The notes below the pieces were generated by a model. That model did no database searches, was not told the origin of the DNA, and was given only the letters and a program-made list of their open reading frames with translations. DNA of 64,000 nucleotides from Tritrichomonas musculus (taxonomy: Eukaryota; Parabasalia; Tritrichomonadida; Tritrichomonadidae): positions 4,650,001 to 4,714,000 of the forward strand of contig JAPFFF010000010.1 of NCBI GenBank assembly GCA_039105265.1. The letters run 5' to 3'. A program made the position numbers and the translations under genes. Of this stretch, positions 50,253 to 62,100 are shown piece by piece (within the stretch, counting starts at the first letter, position 1; the number at the start of each line of letters is the position of its first letter).

Positions 50253-52622
50253 CTAAGCCATTGGCCTGCTGCTGTCGACGTCAGCGCAAAAATCTCTCCA
50301 TTTTATTCCAGAGAAGTCGCTGTTTTGGTAGTGTCTAATGAGTGACACCATCTCGTTTTCAGGGATGCCGAATCCGCACCTATCCAAGTGCCTCCTAAAC
50401 TCTGCCTCAGAGATGACGTCGTCAGATCTGACGTCGAAGAAGAGGTCGAAGACTCTCTTTCTTCTTGATATGAGTCTTGCTCTGATGCAATTGCAGATTG
50501 AAGAGACGTTGTCGTAGAGGCCCAATTTCAGCCTGGCTGCCTGGGTGAAGTTATTCAATTCCTCTGGAGTTATTTTTGTATCGGTCACTTCACTAAAGAA
50601 CTTCCTCCAGGCGAACTTTTCGGGCATTCTTCTGTCCTTGAAAGACTCGATGATTTGGGTGTAGCTTTCGTCGTCAAGGTAACTGTCAAATGGTCTCAAA
50701 ATTGCCTTCACATCACGTGTGTTGACAAAACCGTCGTTGGTCACATCATGATAACTGAATAAGTCACCTATCGTCATCCGACCAGCTTGTGAGGCAGCAG
50801 CGCACTTTTTCAATGTGGTCAAAATTGAGTCCCGAATTGAGTCAATAAATGACGTTTGCTTAGGAAGCTCAAAAGGGCCAGGTTCAAGGTCAGTTGATCG
50901 AGATTTGATTGGACTCGAAATGGGAGTAATTCGAGGACTAACTGTTCTTGGTGGAATTGTGTGTGTTGAACCGATTTTTTCAACATCGTCACAAAATTTT
51001 GTATAGTAAACATTTTGTGTGTAAAAGTCAGTGTAGCTCTCAAAAAGTGAAGCCATGTCTTCGCTGTTCAATCGAATTAAGGGAAGAACACCAAGAACTT
51101 TCTTGAAAAGGATGAGAGGAATCGCACCGCGCTTCCTAGGATCTGATTTTAGAAATTCACCTCTAAGGTCAATTTGGTAATTTTTTGCAGAATTGTAAAT
51201 TTTCGTGAGTGAGTCAAGACATGCATTGTTTGAGGGCGTAACCGCTGGCATAAAAACATCTCTGGTTTCGGTTTCTATCGGCCTCGTTTCAATCAATTTG
51301 CACAGTTCGTCATAATAAATAAAGGAACTTCCATCTCCGAACTGCTTTGAAATTTGAAGGATCTCGTGGCTGGTTGCATTGAATTGGATTGAATTCAAAA
51401 CCGATCGGAATTGAAGAACCGATATCTTTTTTGACCTTTCACGGTCAAAATTTGATATATGCTCTAAAAGTGACTGATTTGTGTTGATTAGATGGTTCTT
51501 CAGCCTTTCAATGACGAGCTCAGTGGTTGTCATTTGTATATGGGGCGGTGGATCAACTTTTTCAATGAAACTATCAGCATCAATTTCATTTCGTGATATT
51601 TGATATGCTTTGTTGAGAGCAATTTTGTCATTGAGATTTTTGAGTAATCTGTAGTCAAATAAGATATTAAAAAAATCATCAGAGGCCATTCTTCCCTTAA
51701 TTCTGCTGTTTAAGCTGATATGGCGATTTCGGACTTCTGTTTTAATGGATTCAAGAAGAGGTTCCAAGGGGGAACTATGATCAACTTTGGTTATTTCTTC
51801 TTTTTCTGGTGCTAATTTGTCGACTTCTTGGCAGAATAAATGATAATCAACTTGCCCATCTGATGTAATAAAAGGCTTCATCATTTGTTGAAGTTGGTAA
51901 GGAGAATATTGGAGACCAAATTTACCGATCGATGCCAAAAAGATGTATTGAGGTACTTTTCCGCGCTTGTATTGATCATGATCTGCAAATGATTCTTTTA
52001 ACGCAATAGATCCTGCATGAACATCTGTAGCAAAATTCTTGAATACTTCTGGTATAGGTTCTGTAACTTGATTGACTTGATCAATTTTATCTGTTGGCCT
52101 GATTTGATCTATATCTCTTTGCAATTGAACATAATTAACTTCGTTTGTACTCTTGTTATAATATGGCTGAATAACTGTTTTTATTAAAGGAGATCCATTG
52201 GTTGCCTGAAGAAAAACTGCCATTGAAACCTTCCCATCATGATTTATATCATATCCCTTAAGATAATCAAAAATGTTTAGACCTGTATATCGAAATTCTT
52301 TTGCCAATTTTATAAGATTTTCTTGTTGGTTGTTTTGATTGATATGAGTAGATCGTGAAAGTGATAATGTTCCAGTTGGACTAATATCTTTACAAAATCG
52401 TTTATATTCAAATTCATTGTTTGTACAATAATTGTTTCTGATAAGATCAATTTCGTTGCGCTTAATATAAAATGATATAGAAGCAAGGCAATTTTTAAAA
52501 GTATCCATGCTAATTGATCCACGATTCCACCTGTCATGTTCTTCGAATAATTCAAGAGGGGTAACACCTTTTCTCTTTGTTGCTGAAATAAAACGTTCTG
52601 CAAGATCTGTTTCTTCAGACAT
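50253..52622 (-). CDS. EF-hand repeat protein (about eight EF-hand pairs)
   Basis: The product has 789 residues. It repeats a roughly 90-residue module: helix, degenerate EF-hand with F-x-x-x-D-x-x-x-x-G-x-I/V, helix, then a second hand ending Y/K-x-F-C-x-D/E-V. Examples are FEEHDRWNRGSISMDTFKNC, FADHDQYKRGKVPQYIF, FSYHDVTNDGFVNTRDV and FDVRSDDVISEAEFRRHL. Most loops lack the acidic residue at position 12. Only DINHDGKVSMAV and DVTNDGFVNTRD keep most calcium ligands, so few sites should bind calcium. The layout resembles EFCAB6-like axonemal proteins, and a flagellar or cytoskeletal role is possible. The 3' half is richer in GC than the 5' half. ATCTCAA abuts the ATG. Confidence 0.8.
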   Translation of the reverse strand: MSEETDLAERFISATKRKGVTPLELFEEHDRWNRGSISMDTFKNCLASISFYIKRNEIDLIRNNYCTNNEFEYKRFCKDISPTGTLSLSRSTHINQNNQQENLIKLAKEFRYTGLNIFDYLKGYDINHDGKVSMAVFLQATNGSPLIKTVIQPYYNKSTNEVNYVQLQRDIDQIRPTDKIDQVNQVTEPIPEVFKNFATDVHAGSIALKESFADHDQYKRGKVPQYIFLASIGKFGLQYSPYQLQQMMKPFITSDGQVDYHLFCQEVDKLAPEKEEITKVDHSSPLEPLLESIKTEVRNRHISLNSRIKGRMASDDFFNILFDYRLLKNLNDKIALNKAYQISRNEIDADSFIEKVDPPPHIQMTTTELVIERLKNHLINTNQSLLEHISNFDRERSKKISVLQFRSVLNSIQFNATSHEILQISKQFGDGSSFIYYDELCKLIETRPIETETRDVFMPAVTPSNNACLDSLTKIYNSAKNYQIDLRGEFLKSDPRKRGAIPLILFKKVLGVLPLIRLNSEDMASLFESYTDFYTQNVYYTKFCDDVEKIGSTHTIPPRTVSPRITPISSPIKSRSTDLEPGPFELPKQTSFIDSIRDSILTTLKKCAAASQAGRMTIGDLFSYHDVTNDGFVNTRDVKAILRPFDSYLDDESYTQIIESFKDRRMPEKFAWRKFFSEVTDTKITPEELNNFTQAARLKLGLYDNVSSICNCIRARLISRRKRVFDLFFDVRSDDVISEAEFRRHLDRCGFGIPENEMVSLIRHYQNSDFSGIKWRDFCADVDSSRPMA

Positions 52623-52626
52623 TTGA
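52623..52626 (-). promoter_or_regulatory. Initiator-like TCAA before the EF-hand gene
   Basis: AATCTCAA lies directly against the ATG, the same string as at the PTEN-type gene. Confidence 0.4.
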
Positions 52627-53027
52627 GATTCTATGTTTTTTTCTCCTTAACGTCATACGATTTTATATTTGAGGAACAAAATTAAGTTATGGTGAAACTT
52701 TTTGCCAATTATGTAAAATTTACCAAGACTCGTATTTCATCTTCTTTTATAAAATAAAAATAATATTTAAAGGAAAAAATGATTTTTTGATTTTCTATTA
52801 TTATTTTCTAATTTGAGAAAACTTTAACAATTACAGTATTTTATAAATATATTGACAAATAAATTATATTTTATTTGTTTTTTGACATATATAAATATAA
52901 TAAAGATAATAATTTACTTTTAAAAATTTAATAAATAAATAAAATAATTATATTAAAAGTTATGTTAGTTTTATAAAAAGACGCTAATATTTTTATTGGT
53001 ATTTTTTATAAAACCATTTTTATTTGC
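52627..53027. other. Intergenic between divergent genes
   Basis: About 400 AT-rich bases separate the EF-hand and ankyrin-LRR genes, which diverge. I see nothing beyond the two initiator-like sites at the ends. Confidence 0.55.
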
Positions 53028-53032
53028 TCATT
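53028..53032 (+). promoter_or_regulatory. Initiator-like TCATT directly before the ATG
   Basis: TCATT abuts the ATG at 53033, matching the trichomonad initiator consensus and a near-leaderless transcript. Confidence 0.45.
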
Positions 53033-55677
53033 ATGGAAACTCAAGATTATGTAAAAGAAAAAAAGGATCTAAGGAAGCTAGTTCTTCATATTATTGAAGA
53101 TGAAAATGGTTCAATAAACCTCAATCAAATTTTTGATAATATATTAATTAAACAGAAAATTAGAGAAAAGCCAGAAGAGTTACGTTTATTATTATATCTG
53201 ATAAACAAAATATCAAAGAATCATCATCGAAATCCTCATTTTTTCAATCAAATAGAAAAAATTCTTCTTTATCTCGAAAAAGAAATCAAACAAACCTTTT
53301 CAAATTATGATCTTTTCTGTTTTTTCAAGAGCAACAAAAGAGTTCTTCTTTTCTTATTAACAAAGAAAATAATAACAATTGATAAAACAATTTTCTCTTT
53401 TTTATACGACAAAGATTTCAAAGAAGGCCGGCAATATTGCACTTTTTTATATCCAGAAGTAAAAACGGTTGCCGATGAAGATAGTTTGAAAGATATAGAA
53501 GATGCAATATCAAAACAAGGATACAATGATATTGACAACTTTGATGAAAGGCGATTAATTGGAGAAAATGATTCTTATATTTGTACGTTAATTCGTAATG
53601 ATTCATTGAATGATTTCATTTCACTTGTCACTGAAAAAAAGATTCAATTGACAAGTCAAATCAAACCCTCGATTTTTGAAACAAATTCTTTTTTGCTTGT
53701 AAATAAGCCTTCTTTGATTGAATATGCTGCATTTTTCGGTTCAATTCAAATTTTCAATTATTTACAAATGAATCATGCCGAATTGAATCCATCGTTGTGG
53801 TTTTATGTGATTCATTCAAAAAGCATTCAATTAATTAATTTTCTTGTCGAGAATCATATTAAACCTGACGACATTTCTTATGTAAAATGCTTGATTGAAT
53901 CAATCAAATGTCATCATGATGATATCACTCGTTACATTCAAGACAATTTATTGAATACTCATGGATTGCTAGGAGATTCTTTTTTGGAGTGTTGTTTTCG
54001 TTACTACAATTATGAATACTTTCCTGAAAATCTATCAACTGATCATATTTTCATATATTTATGCCAATGCGATTACTTGTATCTTGTTAAATTTTTGGTA
54101 AAAGAAGGCAGATTGAATATTAATGCAACTCTAACAATTTTCAATTATATTTTTATATCAAATTCAAAAATCAATTATTTTTTTTTAATGATGAAATTTT
54201 TAATTTATTTCATTTTAAATGAAATTCTTAATTTTATTTGTTTTTAATTGCGTTTTATTTTTATTTTTTTAATGAAATTACAGCATTGGATCTTGCTGCA
54301 GTAAATAATCATTATGAAATAGTTGAACTTTTATTAACTGAATTGCAAATTGATATTGATCAATGCATGTTCAATGGATATTCAAAATTGAGGCAATTAA
54401 CAATTCCTTCTTCAGTTACATTGATAGGAAGAGATGCATTTTCTGAATGTTCATCATTAATAAAGATATCAATTCCTTCATCTGTCACATCTATTGGAAA
54501 AGGAGCATTTTGTAGCTGTTCATCTTTAATTCGAATAACAATACCTGATTCAGTGGCAATGATTAGAGAAGGAACTTTTTCTAAATGTTCTTCATTAGAA
54601 GAAATTATTCTTCCTTCTTCACTTACGACAATTGGGGGCAATGCATTCTTTAAATGTTCATCTTTGAAACAAATCGAGATCCCATCATATGTAACATACA
54701 TTGGACAGAATGCTTTTGAAGGATGCAAATCATTAGAACAAATAAAAATTCCTCCTTCTGTTGTTGAAATTAATGATTATACGTTTAGAGGATGCTCATC
54801 AATGGAACAAATTGAAATAACTTCGTTAATTGCCAATATTGGCAAATTTGCATTCAGTGAATGTAAAAAATTGAGAAGTATTTCAATACCCAACTCTGTT
54901 GAAGAAATTGGCAAATTTGCGTTTAGTGAATGTGTATCATTAACACAAGTAAAACTTTCAAATTCATTGATTTTGATTGGTGATCATGCATTCAATGGAT
55001 GCTCTTCTTTGTTGCAAATAGATGTTCCTTCTTCTATTCAAAATATAGAAGGATACACATTTGAAGGATGTTCATCTTTGAAGCAAGTAAAGATTCCTTC
55101 TTCTGTCACAAGAATTGATGAATATGCATTCTTTGATTGCACATCATTAGCACAAATTAAAATTCCTTCTTCTGTTTTAGAAATTGGCAATCTTTCTTTC
55201 AGAGGATGCTCGTCTTTATCACAAGTAGAATTTGAACTTCCTTCTTCATTGAAATCGATTGGGGAATATGCTTTTAGGCATTGCTCGTCTTTGAAGAAAA
55301 TATCAATTCCTTCTTCCTTAACAGAAATTAAAGGAGGTGTTTTCAATGGGTGTTCTTCATTGTCACGAGTTTCAATTCCTTCTTCGGTGACAAAAATTGG
55401 ATCAAACGCATTCAGTGAATGCACTTCATTGAAGAAGATAAAAATTCCTTTTTCTGTAACAGAAATTGAAGATAATGCTTTTAATGGATGCTCAGCATTA
55501 TCAAATGTGTCAATAGATTCAAAAGAAATTAAAATTAGTTCCAAATCCTTTGATAATTGTATGCATTTGAAGATTAAGCCAAAAGATAAAGTTAACAATT
55601 TTGGTTCAGTCAATTCTTATTTATTCTTATTTATAATAGTTCTTTGCCTCCTTGTTTCTATATTACTAATGAAATAA
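53033..55677 (+). CDS. Ankyrin (DUF3447) - BspA-like LRR membrane protein, interrupted near 54130-54280
   Basis: The first part (ATG 53033 to about 54130) is the standard DUF3447 ankyrin N-terminus: NHHRNPHFFNQIEKIL, then SLIEYAAFFGSIQIFNYLQ and YLVKFLVKEGRLNINAT. After about 150 very AT-rich bases the reading resumes in another frame with one more ankyrin unit (ITALDLAAVNNHYEIVELL). It then passes into some seventeen 23-residue TpLRR repeats of the form IPSSVTxIGxxAFxxCSSL. The end is a single membrane segment (YLFLFIIVLCLLVSILLM) with almost no tail. The domain order implies a cytosolic or surface adaptor anchored at the C-terminus. The AT-rich gap ends in TTACAG but has no trichomonad intron motifs. 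It is either an unusual intron or a frameshifting insertion that inactivates the gene. Confidence 0.72.
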
Positions 55678-56139
55678 ATACTATCCAAAACAATATGAGC
55701 TTGTTTATTATTTTTTAAAAATTCTATGTGAAAAAAGTTTTAATTTAAAATTGAAAAGGTTTATTGAATTAATTCGAAAATAGAAAATGCAATTCAATCC
55801 TCAATGTTATTGCATTTATTTGTCTTAACTTCAATTAGTCTCTAATATAGAAGATCAACAATTTGTAGATGATTTCTTTCTCTTCAAAATATGCACTTCA
55901 TTAAAGAACATAAATTATTAAAAGCATTAATTCTATGAAATATATCAGGTTTGAATATAATGAAAATTTAGATATGTTCTTTTGCTAATAATAATCGAGT
56001 TGTATCTATAAAACCATTTGCTCAATTTATTTATCGTTTTGTTTCATCTAAATAATTATTTTATAATCAAAACTTATGAAAAATAATAATTACAGAAATT
56101 TTTATTAATTAAGTTTAAAAACTGAATTATATTTAAATT
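55678..56139. other. Intergenic between convergent genes
   Basis: The shared 3' spacer. A 130-base portion after 55800 has weakly LRR-like phrases (IEDQQFVDDFFLF, ICTSLKNINY), perhaps relics. No gene is supported. Confidence 0.45.
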
Positions 56140-59100
56140 TTATCTATATGGCTTTAAAGATTCTATGTATTTATTCAAAGAATCAAATGTAGAATCGGCA
56201 TAATTTGATTCAATGTTGTCACAAATTTCTGAGAAAGAAGGACGATTATCGGGCTTTTTATCGATGCATTGAATGATTAAATTTTTCCATTCATCGCCAA
56301 ATTGTGTGACAATTCTTGACTTGTCACCGAAAATGTCCAAAAAGCTGGATTCATCAAACAAGAATTGATTGATGTCACAGAAGAAGTCTACAGACATTAT
56401 GCACATCAAAATTCCCAAATAGAAGACGTTTGTCTTCGTTGCCTTATTTTTCGACGAGTTTGGTTTTTTCAACAATTCAGGGGCCAAATATCTATCGTTC
56501 TTTTCATTTGTTTCCATTGCGAAAATTAAAGGATACAAGTCATTATGCAACAAAATGTTGTTTGGATTAATGAGACTTTTTGAGAGCAAGTCATCATTCA
56601 TGTTTTTAATGAGAAACTCCATTGCAGAGGCGATTCCATAAACGAAAATCAAAGCTTCTTCCAAAGAAGAAAATCTTTTATTTCCATAATTGCACAAGTA
56701 ATAATATTCCAAATATTCTTCCATTTTATTTTCAAACAAAAAGTAGCTGTTGATGCCATTCAATGCATAACCGTTAAAAGGAAGAATCACTGGATGTTTC
56801 TCTGCAGAAGTGAAGAAGGAAACGTAATCAAAGAACTTTTTAATTTTTGTTAGATCATAATAAATTTTCTTATATCTTTTCTTGGTCTTTATGTTAATGC
56901 AATTATAAGTTCTTTTTGAAATTGGATCTTCTTTGTTACTTGATCCAGTGGATGCTTCTGAGTTGCTGCTTTCTTCACTTGATTCAGACAATGAATCGTC
57001 TTCTTTATAAGGAAAGCTTAGGTATTCTGAAAAGTGAATTTCATATTTCTTTAATTCAATGATTTTTTCGAAATCGATTTCTTTCAGTTCTTCAGAATCA
57101 AAATCAATGACACGATCATTTTTATCTTCATCTTGCTTAGATGATTTCTTGGGTGATTTTTTAGAATTTTCTTCAGGGAAAATAATTTTTTGATCTTCTT
57201 CAACCATTTTATCAATTGCTTTTGTAAATTCATTTTGTTTGTTTTCATCAACTTCTCCTGAATTCTTACTATCTTTGATATCTTTATCATAAGCTTTTTC
57301 ATATTTGGCTGCATTTTTAATGGCTCTTTCTTCTTCTTTAGCTGCATTTTCTCTAGCTTTTTTCTCTTCTTTACTTGTTTCTTCTTTGGTTCTTTTTTCA
57401 TATTTAATTGCTTCTCGATACTCAACGAATCTCTTAATAAAAGTAGCCAAGCAAAGAATTAAAAGAAGACTCACTTTCAATAAAGAAGAAGTTTGAAGAA
57501 AATCGCCAAGAATTCCATCGGAAAATGAAAATTCTTTTCTAGTTGCCTTTTCAAGATTTTCCATAAAATTGTCAGATAAACTATCAACTGGATCGACAAC
57601 TTTTTGAAGCACTTCAATTATATGATAAAAATTCTCATCAACAATGTTTTTCATTTGCTTTGTTAAAACATCATTTAAGAAATCTATTATTTTACCATAT
57701 ATAAGATCACATGCACCTGAAATAACACTTGAAGTTAAATAATTGATGCTTGCTTCAATTAATTTCTTACCAGCAGCTACAATTAAATTACCACCAGAAG
57801 TTGCCACAAACATCGATATATCTTTTCCTATTTTTGCCAGATAAACAAGAACACAAATCAAAATGCCAGCAAGAACAGGCTTCATACTATTTACAAAAAT
57901 AGTGAGAACAAACAACGGATCTTTATCAACAAGAAGATTTTTGAAATTTTTCAATTTTTCTTCATTACATGTCATGCAAAGATCTAAACAAATTCCAAAT
58001 TCACAGCCAGCAAGAGTTCTTCGAAGAAACAATCTCAAGAAAAACCTTTCTCCTAGCATTGAACTTATCTTTTGAAATATCATGTTGAATAAGTCATCAA
58101 TACGTTCAGTGATACTTAATTTACAAATTTTGTTGTTCGGAGTCTTCCTTTCATACGACAATTCTGGATCTTTAATAAAGTTTGTGTCACCAATGTTTTG
58201 GCTATTGATTCGTGCCCCCGACTTACTATACAATGAGATTGGCCTGAATCCAAAGTGAAGGCATGTAGATAATTTACTACCGAATAATACAGAGTATAGT
58301 CTTGGCTTACGTTTAGTGCCGGACTCAGATTTTGGATATGTGCCAACGCTCTTTAGAATTTGAGTCTCGTATTTTTTTATTACTTTTTCATTAGCAATGT
58401 AAATAAAGGCTGAAACCATGTCAGGCGTTTCTTTGGGAAGATATTCTTCTATTTTCTTGATCAGAATATGATACTCTTCATTTAATCTTTCTTCAAAAGA
58501 TTTTTGTTTGTTTACTGCTGCTTGTAGTGCAGTGGAATTTCGATGAAAAATTTCACTTGTTGAGTGTGATTTAATTTCAATACGATCACTAGAATTCATG
58601 CTCAGGCTTTCTTTCGATGATTGTGGACTCATTTCAATATGATCATTAAAGTTCACGTTTAAGTTTTCTTTTGAAGGCTGTGGTGTTATTTCAATGTGAT
58701 CATTAGAGTTCATGCTTAAGTTTTCTTTTGATGACAGTGGACTCATTTCAATGTGATCATTAGAGTTCACGTTTAAGTTTTCTTTTGAAGACTGTGGTGT
58801 TATTTCAATGTGATCATTAGAGTTCATGTTTATGTTTTCTTTTGATGACTGTGGCGTCATGTTATATCTTTGGCCAGATTTTTTATTTAACTGGCTTTCT
58901 TGATCTAACTTTTTAATCATCAATGACCATGATTGAAGGATCATTTCGCGAATGTACCTTTGGAAGATTCTCCACGTGTACTTGCAATTAGGGCAGTTAA
59001 AAAGTGACATTATTTTTTGTGCCTGAATTTCAAAGAACTGATCACACGTCATGAACATTGGGAATTTATACTTGTATGCAATGATACGATTCACGTTAAT

Positions 59101-62100
59101 TCCGCATCTTCTCAATTGTTTCAAATCCTTTATTTTACTTTTTGAATCGAAATCTTGCTTACTTAGATCAAACTCGAAAATCCACGGATGCTTGTCTTGG
59201 AAATAATTTAAGAATTGTTTCAGTTTGTCTGCTTTCATATCAACTTCGTTAACTTCTTTACTAATTTTGTTGGGATTCACGTCTAGATCCAGACATAATT
59301 GACTCTTTAAGCAAATGCAACGACAGGTTCCAACTTGGCCATTTCTTGCGGTTCTTCCAAAAGCCTGCTCCATTACACGTGTGTTTGATTGGTAATAAGC
59401 AACGATGACGTGTAACGGATAAGATGATGAGCAAATGATGTTTGTACCACGTCCACAAATGTTTGTTCCGAGAGAAATTGCTCCTTTAGCGCCGCCGATC
59501 AAGTCAGGTCTTAACATTTCATCTTTTCCATTGAAGATGTTGATTGAAATGTTATTTTTTCTTTGTTTTTTCTTGTTGTTCATTGTTGCTTCTTTTATCA
59601 TTTCTTCAACTTCGTCGATTTCGTTGAAGTCTTGGAAAATGACGAGGACTGGGTTGCCTGCTTCATGGAATTTCAACACTTCTTCAACAATTTTTTCATT
59701 TCTTTCACGAATGGTTGAACAAGCAATTCTTGGGAAATCAACTCTTAGATTTGGCATGTATCTAGCAACTTTTTTAGTGGCAAGTTGATATTGTCTTGAT
59801 AAAACGGTTTTGTCAGCATGATTACCAACTGTTCCTGTGAATCCGCAAATTTTTGTGTACATAAGTGCAAAGATTGGATGAGATACATACAAATAGTTGA
59901 TAGAAAGATCTTTGAAAAGCAGGTCTTTCTCTTTGTTATCTCTTTCCTTTAATGCAATGAATTGTGGAATGAATCCACTGAATTCTTTATTAGGCTCAGG
60001 AATTCCTTTATGATCAAAATCGAAAGGAACAATTCTTTTGAATTCCTTTGTTTTACTTGTATCTAATTCTTCTTCCTCGTCTTCTTCTTCATCTTCATCT
60101 GAATCAGAATCTTTTTCACCAACAATTTTTTCTTTGATTCCTTGCCAAACATTGGATGGAAAATCTTGCACTTTTTGGACCAGTTTTTTCATCATGTTTT
60201 TAATTCTTTGGTTGTTTTTAACATGAAAAGTCTCAATTATGTATTTTTTGCCATTCGAAAACTTTTCACTGTTAACTAATTTGATTTCTTTGTACATTTG
60301 TTTAACGTCTTCTTCTGTAATTCCATCACAAGAAGGCATCTCTTTCAACTGATTCAGTGTATCTTCAATGCTTCTTTTTAGGCTTTTCCTGCCTCCAAAA
60401 ATGTCTTCTTTGTAATTGTTGTAAACAATAGATAGGACCTCTTTTGCATTGGTTCGCATCTCACGTGAAACAATGGTGCCGTTCGTTATTTCATCAATCA
60501 GAATGGAATCTACTTCATCAATTAATAAGCTGCACTTTTTGAAGTACTTGCCAATGTGGCCTGGACAATTCTCCATCATGTGAAGATAAAAGCATTCAAA
60601 ATTAACAAATGTAGAAAAAATAACATTCGCTGCTTTTACAACGTTATTGCTGTAGTCAAGCCCGCATGCTGCAAAGTTCATTTGCAACGGATTCTCGAAC
60701 AAATCATCAGCAAAATAAGCATCAGGATACCTTTCATCTTTGACACTTTTTACATCATCTGTACTTTTTACATCGCTTGAACTTTTCTCATCTTTTAAAC
60801 TTTTCTCATCTTTTGAACTTTTTCTTTCTTTGGCACTTTTTTCGAGCCTTGGACTTTTCTCTTCTTTGGAATTCGTATTATCTTCAGTCGAACTTTTTTC
60901 ATCAGTTGCATTTTTGTCATTTTTAGAGAGTTCATTTTTATGCAGCAGGACAGCCGGCTTCAGGTCCAAAAGCTTAAAGAACTCCAAAGATTCCAAGTAG
61001 TCTCTATTGCATAGTTTTATGTTTGATGACACGACATGGACAGTTTTATGCTTAATTGCAAGAACAGCAGCAATTAAGCACACGATGCAGGACTTGCCTT
61101 CTCCTGTTTTAATTTGAAAGACGGTTCCTTTGGGATGATTTTTACTATTCATTTCATTTTTTTTCTCGAAGAAAGACTGGCAAGTTTCAATCACGGTGTA
61201 AATCTGTGTATTTCGAAATGAGAAGCCGATATCTTCCTTTCTTCTCAAGTAAGTGTAAGCGAAAGCAATTCTTGGTATTATGTCCATGTAATTGTCATTT
61301 TTACTGGATTTAATGTGACTTTTAATCAAGTTGTTTTTATTTTCTTCGAGTTCTTTGTTAACTTTCATTTGAACTTCATCAATGAGCTCGTGCATCCTTT
61401 CATCCATCGGTGTGAGTGCCAAAGTGTCGTTAACAAACAGATCGGGTCTAACTAAATGAACATCCTCAAAGTTGACTGCATATTCAAGGTTCCTCCACTT
61501 TTCATCATCAAGTAAAATGTTGACTTGATTCTTATTCAAGAATAGAAAATCTTCAGGCGAAATGTAGCCGTTGCAAAGGCCTGTTATTTCATTAGTGAAC
61601 GTTTCTTTGCTCGATGAATTCCATCGTTTTTGATAGACAGGAACATAAGAAAGATAAATCCGAAGATATTTGTTGTCAAACCCTGTCTTACAATGTGGAA
61701 ATGGCTTCGTTGGAATAAGTTCTACCTTTTTCAATGCTTTCGATGGAGTCAATGAAAATGAAATCGCTTTCAATCTTGGAATTTTTTTAACAAGTTTCAT
61801 TTGTAGCCACCCCTGTGAGTGCTCTTTAAGAAAGTAGGAATAAAGGTATATAAATCCTTTCAATGGGCTGGATTCATAGAAATTTTCTTTCATAAAAATT
61901 AAAAAATTTTTAAGATTTCTCGTTTTTTTGTTAAAAATGTTTATATGAAGCTCGGAAAATTGATTATCTTGAATTATTTGGTATAAAAAAGTGTCTTCTT
62001 CTAATTGACTGTTATAACATAAAACAAGAGTCAGGCCTGAGGCTGACATAAGATCGATTTCTAATTTAATATATTGATATACTTTTTGCGCGTTTTCTTG

